Shown here: positions 6,563-9,213 of the stretch, piece after piece
How the letters are laid out: each line of letters starts with the position of its first letter
Position numbering within the stretch: position 1 is the stretch's first letter
Source: Candidatus Poseidoniaceae archaeon
Lineage (GTDB): Archaea > Thermoplasmatota > Poseidoniia > Poseidoniales > Poseidoniaceae
Reading direction: 5' to 3'
DNA length: 9,213 bases
NCBI GenBank assembly: GCA_013330765.1
Contig: DUHU01000084.1
Coordinates: 1 to 9,213 of the forward strand
The notes under the pieces: model-generated
Told to the model about the DNA's origin: nothing
Databases searched by the model: none
The model's input: only the letters and a program-made list of their open reading frames with translations
Position numbers and translations under genes: made by a program

Positions 6563-7713
6563 AGGCGCCCGAGCATTTCCTCGGTGACCTGAGCGGCCTC
6601 TGGCGCCTTGATCAGCGCCCTCCCATCCGAGGCTTGACCTGGGATTGGTGGTGGTGGTTGGTCATGCTCGAAGACGAGCAAGGACGGCCCACGGGGAAGC
6701 AATTGATGACGCTCTGGTCGACCAAAGATGCACCCCGGGTGGAGGTCAACGGTGCCACATGGCGACCTCAAGGCCGGCCCGGCGTGGACGAGCACGGTGC
6801 CATGGCCCTCGACGGCATGGTCTGCGCGTGGTGGTTCGACGGGGCGACCATGCATGATGCGGTGCTCGCCAAGCGATGCAGCATGGTGGTGTTGCCAGGA
6901 GACCACCCGTCATGGCCGAGTCCCGCAACGCAAGGACGAGGCGCGGGGGCCGTGGTGCCCCTGCTGGAAGAGGACTACAGCATGGGCATGGAAGGGGACG
7001 GCTCTGAGTTTTGGCTGACCCTTGACGCCATGCCCGAAGGTGCTCCATTCACGTCCCTCGATTTGCGGCTCCGTCCCGCCTCTGAACGACTTTCCACCGC
7101 ACGCCAAGCCACCGCCACCTATGCAGCAGGCCTAGGATACGACATCCTCCGCTTGCACGGCACCACGGCCGAGGGGACCGTCGATGGCGCGCCTGTCCAA
7201 GGCACCGCGTATTTTCAGAAGGTCAAGGTTCAGGCACCCTCGGTCCCGTGGTATTGGGGCGTGCTGCATTTTTCCGACGGCTCGTACCTCGATTGGTTCC
7301 TACCCCACGCTTCGCCAACCTTGAGCGCCGTCGACGACCGGCCCTGGAAATCCCGCGACCTTGGACACGTGGCCCTGAGCGAAGGCGGCCTTCTTCACGA
7401 CGAAACCCGCGGGTGCTCAGAACGCTTTGATCGTGTGGTGGTCGGGAAACGCGAGGAAGCGGGGTTGCCGGTGTTCTCGATTCGCATGTCGAACGGCCGC
7501 GTGTCCGTCGACCTCGAAGTCGCGGCCTTGGCCCGTGCCCATTGGACCTTTGATCAACCCACTCGGGCCGGAATACGGAGCCATCTGACCTACAACGAAT
7601 ACCCCCTGGAGGTGCGTCGTCTGCGCCTCGAAGACGAGCAAGGCGTCCGCACTGAAGCGGACTTCGATTGGATTCGAGGCAACGCAGAACATGCGTGGGG
7701 CTTGCTTCACTGA
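6559..7713 (+). CDS. Lipocalin-like (CrtC / AttH-like) soluble protein coupled to the ABC cluster
   Basis: A 384-residue protein starting at GTG in a GTGA overlap with the second permease. It has no signal peptide and no membrane segment, so it should be cytoplasmic. It is rich in Trp, Gly and Asp and in alternating beta-strand patterns. The most family-like stretch is GTAYFQKVKV (215-224) then APSVPWYWGVLHFSDGSYLD (226-245). This resembles, from memory, the core of carotenoid 1,2-hydratase/hydroxyneurosporene synthase-like proteins and the related AttH tandem-lipocalin fold, which handle hydrophobic ligands. Other marks are a Trp cluster WDWWWWL (28-34) and the repeated hexapeptide LEDEQG (37-42 and 357-362). 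Tight coupling to two ABC exporter pairs suggests it serves the same pathway, perhaps presenting or modifying a lipid or isoprenoid. No catalytic residues could be assigned. If the fold assignment is wrong, it is an unknown beta-rich cytoplasmic protein. Confidence 0.5.
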   Translation: MKAPEHFLGDLSGLWRLDQRPPIRGLTWDWWWWLVMLEDEQGRPTGKQLMTLWSTKDAPRVEVNGATWRPQGRPGVDEHGAMALDGMVCAWWFDGATMHDAVLAKRCSMVVLPGDHPSWPSPATQGRGAGAVVPLLEEDYSMGMEGDGSEFWLTLDAMPEGAPFTSLDLRLRPASERLSTARQATATYAAGLGYDILRLHGTTAEGTVDGAPVQGTAYFQKVKVQAPSVPWYWGVLHFSDGSYLDWFLPHASPTLSAVDDRPWKSRDLGHVALSEGGLLHDETRGCSERFDRVVVGKREEAGLPVFSIRMSNGRVSVDLEVAALARAHWTFDQPTRAGIRSHLTYNEYPLEVRRLRLEDEQGVRTEADFDWIRGNAEHAWGLLH

Positions 7714-7808
7714 CGGCGTCATGCAATAGCGCCCCAGCCGGAAATGTTCAGTCTCGTATCGTGGAAACGTTCATGTCGTTCTCGGCAAGAGAAGGAACAG
7801 GTGTCCCA

Positions 7809-8831
7809 ATGACCGACGAAACGACCGACGCTCCGGCAGCAGCCGCAGAAGCGCCAACATCTGACGTTGAGCAAAAGACCTCCAATGCCAGCATGGAGAA
7901 GAAGTTCAGGACGATTCCCGGAGAGGAAATTCTACGACACACACGCCCTTCATTCATGGCCTTCTTCGGTTACTATGTCCTTGCCGCGGCCCTGATGGGT
8001 CTCCATTGGCTCTTTCACAACGACAACCTTGCGGGCCTTTTGACCTCAGAGGATTCGAGCGGCCTCGCCACGATGCTGTTCAACGTCTTGGCCAACGACG
8101 TGACCTTCATGGGCGCAATGTTGACCGTCACGTGGTTCAACCGGATGTTGAACGTCAACACTTCCAACCGCTGGTTGACCGCTTGGCTCTTGTTGGCCAG
8201 CATCGCGCCCTTGCTCGTGGTGATGGACAACTGGTTGACCGTCCTGCTTGGAGACAGTTACCCAAGCATCGGCTCCGGCGAAGGGCTGCTCCCTGAGTAC
8301 AACCACCTGATTGCGGGCGCGTTCTTCGCCGGCATGCTGGTTTTGCTGACCGCCTACTACCAGCGCTCCTTCCATTACGCCGTGACCAGCGACGCGGTCA
8401 TCTTCGACCACCGCTTCCTCTTGGTCCGTGGCCACCGTCGCATCCTCTTCGAGAAGATCTCTGAAGTGGGCGTCGAGCGTTCGATGCTGGGCACCATCCT
8501 TGGCTTCGCCACCATCTCGCTGCTGACCGATTCTGGCATCGGCTTGACGCAGGAAACCCGCGGTGTCGCCGCGGCCGCTCCCGCGCCTGAAATGGTTCAG
8601 GCCAACGATGATGACACCAACGCAGAGAAAGCCGGTAAGAGCATCATTCGGCGAATGTTTGGGCTTCTCACCTACCAGCGCACCGTCACGACCGCCAGCC
8701 CGGACCCCAAAATCTGCTTCTTCAACGTCCGCGGATGGCAGGACACGGAAGAACTCCTGAACGAGCTCCACATGCGACACAGTCAGTCGAATCAACTCTC
8801 GGAACTCAAGGCGGCCTTGACCGAGAATTGA
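7809..8831 (+). CDS. Membrane protein with bacterial-PH-like (YdbT/DUF304-type) domain
   Basis: A 340-residue protein. Residues 1-~30 are an Ala/Thr/Asp-rich, probably disordered N-terminus. IPGEEILRHTRPS (36-48) matches the 'pGEe.l....rps' lead-in common before the membrane helices of bPH2-type proteins. Four hydrophobic segments follow at about 49-70, 90-110, 122-147 and 167-184. FHYAVTSDAVIFDHRFLLVR (188-207), then the segment to ~240 (RRILFEKISEVGVERSMLG), fits the start of a bPH2/DUF304 domain: 'Y.vT...v....g......r.i.fekI..v.v..s.lg.ilgf'. The domain is interrupted by an Ala/Asp-rich insertion (~246-275) before ICFFNVRGW (302-310). Such domains are found in membrane-associated proteins; no specific ligand is evident. 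ATG7809 is chosen because AGGTG (7799-7803) precedes it by 5 nt; in-frame ATG7773 would add 12 residues. It follows a 95-nt gap in which no convincing TATA box was seen, so it may start a new unit. Confidence 0.7.
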   Translation: MTDETTDAPAAAAEAPTSDVEQKTSNASMEKKFRTIPGEEILRHTRPSFMAFFGYYVLAAALMGLHWLFHNDNLAGLLTSEDSSGLATMLFNVLANDVTFMGAMLTVTWFNRMLNVNTSNRWLTAWLLLASIAPLLVVMDNWLTVLLGDSYPSIGSGEGLLPEYNHLIAGAFFAGMLVLLTAYYQRSFHYAVTSDAVIFDHRFLLVRGHRRILFEKISEVGVERSMLGTILGFATISLLTDSGIGLTQETRGVAAAAPAPEMVQANDDDTNAEKAGKSIIRRMFGLLTYQRTVTTASPDPKICFFNVRGWQDTEELLNELHMRHSQSNQLSELKAALTEN

Positions 8832-8868
8832 GCGAGGGCTTGAAGAGCAGGTCCCACCCCGTCGGGAC

Positions 8869-8873
8869 GGAGG
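8869..8873 (+). promoter_or_regulatory. Shine-Dalgarno site for the TPR-like gene
   Basis: GGAGG lies 7 nt before ATG8881 and, unlike the other SD sites noted, is in intergenic sequence. It supports ATG8881 as the start of the last gene. Confidence 0.65.
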
Positions 8874-8880
8874 CCCCACC

Positions 8881-9213
8881 ATGTCCGACGACCTGCTTCG
8901 ACCCGCCCTAGACACGTTTGCAAATGGTGACCTCCAAGGCGCCGTCGACATGCTCGACGCCCTGCGCGGCGAACACCGCAACGAAGCTGCGGTTCACCAC
9001 ACCTTTGCTGAATTTGCCAACATGCTCAACATGGAGGCACAGGAAGACGTTGTTCCCGGTGGAAAAATCATGATGGCCTACAAGAAGGCCATGCAGATCG
9101 ACGAGGAGAACGACGAATACATCGCCGACTTCGCCGACTTCGCCCTTGAATGCAACCGCATTCCTCAGGCCGTCAAAGAATTCCAGCGCTACGCCACCCG
9201 CCTCACCATGGCC
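8881..9213 (+). CDS. TPR-like helical repeat protein, N-terminal part (cut by window end)
   Basis: The frame is open from ATG8881 to the right edge: 111 codons without a stop. The residues form amphipathic helix pairs with TPR-like spacing: ALDTFANGDLQGAVDMLDAL (9-28), AVHHTFAEFANML (37-49), KIMMAYKKAMQIDEENDEYI (62-81), then ADFADFALECNRIPQAVKEF (82-101). The 'A..YkkAmqiDp.n' style piece at 65-78 is the clearest TPR element. No signal peptide or membrane segment is seen in this part, so the visible portion is probably a cytoplasmic protein-interaction scaffold. The start has a good SD and lies 49 nt after the PH-like gene, so joint transcription is possible. The C-terminal part and any fused domain are outside the window. 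Confidence 0.65.
   Translation, partial: MSDDLLRPALDTFANGDLQGAVDMLDALRGEHRNEAAVHHTFAEFANMLNMEAQEDVVPGGKIMMAYKKAMQIDEENDEYIADFADFALECNRIPQAVKEFQRYATRLTMA

Noticed and set aside
7714..7808. Search for a TATA/BRE promoter in the 95-nt gap before the PH-like gene
   Set aside because: The gap is somewhat AT-richer, but no TATA-like octamer stood out at a convincing distance, so none is annotated.
8851..8868. Inverted repeat GTCCC / GGGAC with an 8-nt loop between the PH-like and TPR-like genes
   Set aside because: A 5-bp stem with no T-run is too weak to call a terminator, and the SD of the next gene begins at its edge.

Overview
This 9.2 kb, GC-rich window looks archaeal. The clearest marker is an archaeal-type tRNA-guanine transglycosylase (TgtA/ArcTGT with a C-terminal PUA domain), an archaeosine enzyme. 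An archaeal-style HTH tail lies before it. Tight plus-strand packing, acidic N-termini and an Asp-rich calcium-loop-like segment on a membrane protein would fit a marine Thermoplasmatota relative (Marine Group II / Poseidoniales-like). That placement is inference from style, not a phylogenetic result. All supported genes are on the plus strand. No tRNA, rRNA, CRISPR array, insertion sequence or attachment site was seen.

Layout. (1) 3-125: last 40 codons of a helix-turn-helix regulator. (2) 150-2345: tgtA, encoding 731 residues, with catalytic aspartates kept but the usual Cys/Cys/Cys/His zinc site missing. (3) 2393-7713: a five-gene cluster whose four internal junctions all overlap: ABC ATPase, ABC-2 permease, ABC ATPase, ABC-2 permease, and a soluble lipocalin-like (CrtC/AttH-like) protein. 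The second permease carries an extracytoplasmic loop of about 100 residues with DxDxDG and Excalibur-like loops. (4) 7809-8831: a membrane protein with four predicted helices and a bacterial-PH-like (YdbT/DUF304-type) domain. (5) 8881 to the window end: the start of a TPR-like protein, cut off by the window edge.

How the genes fit together. The ABC cluster reads as one translationally coupled unit: stop and start codons overlap at every junction, and purine-rich Shine-Dalgarno sequences lie inside the last codons of each upstream gene. Two ATPase/permease pairs could form two exporters or one heteromeric exporter. The coupled lipocalin-like protein hints at a hydrophobic (lipid or isoprenoid) substrate, but the sequence does not prove this. 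The PH-like and TPR genes follow after gaps of 95 and 49 nt and may be separate units. The largest unexplained features are the degenerate zinc site of TgtA and the calcium-loop insertion in the second permease.
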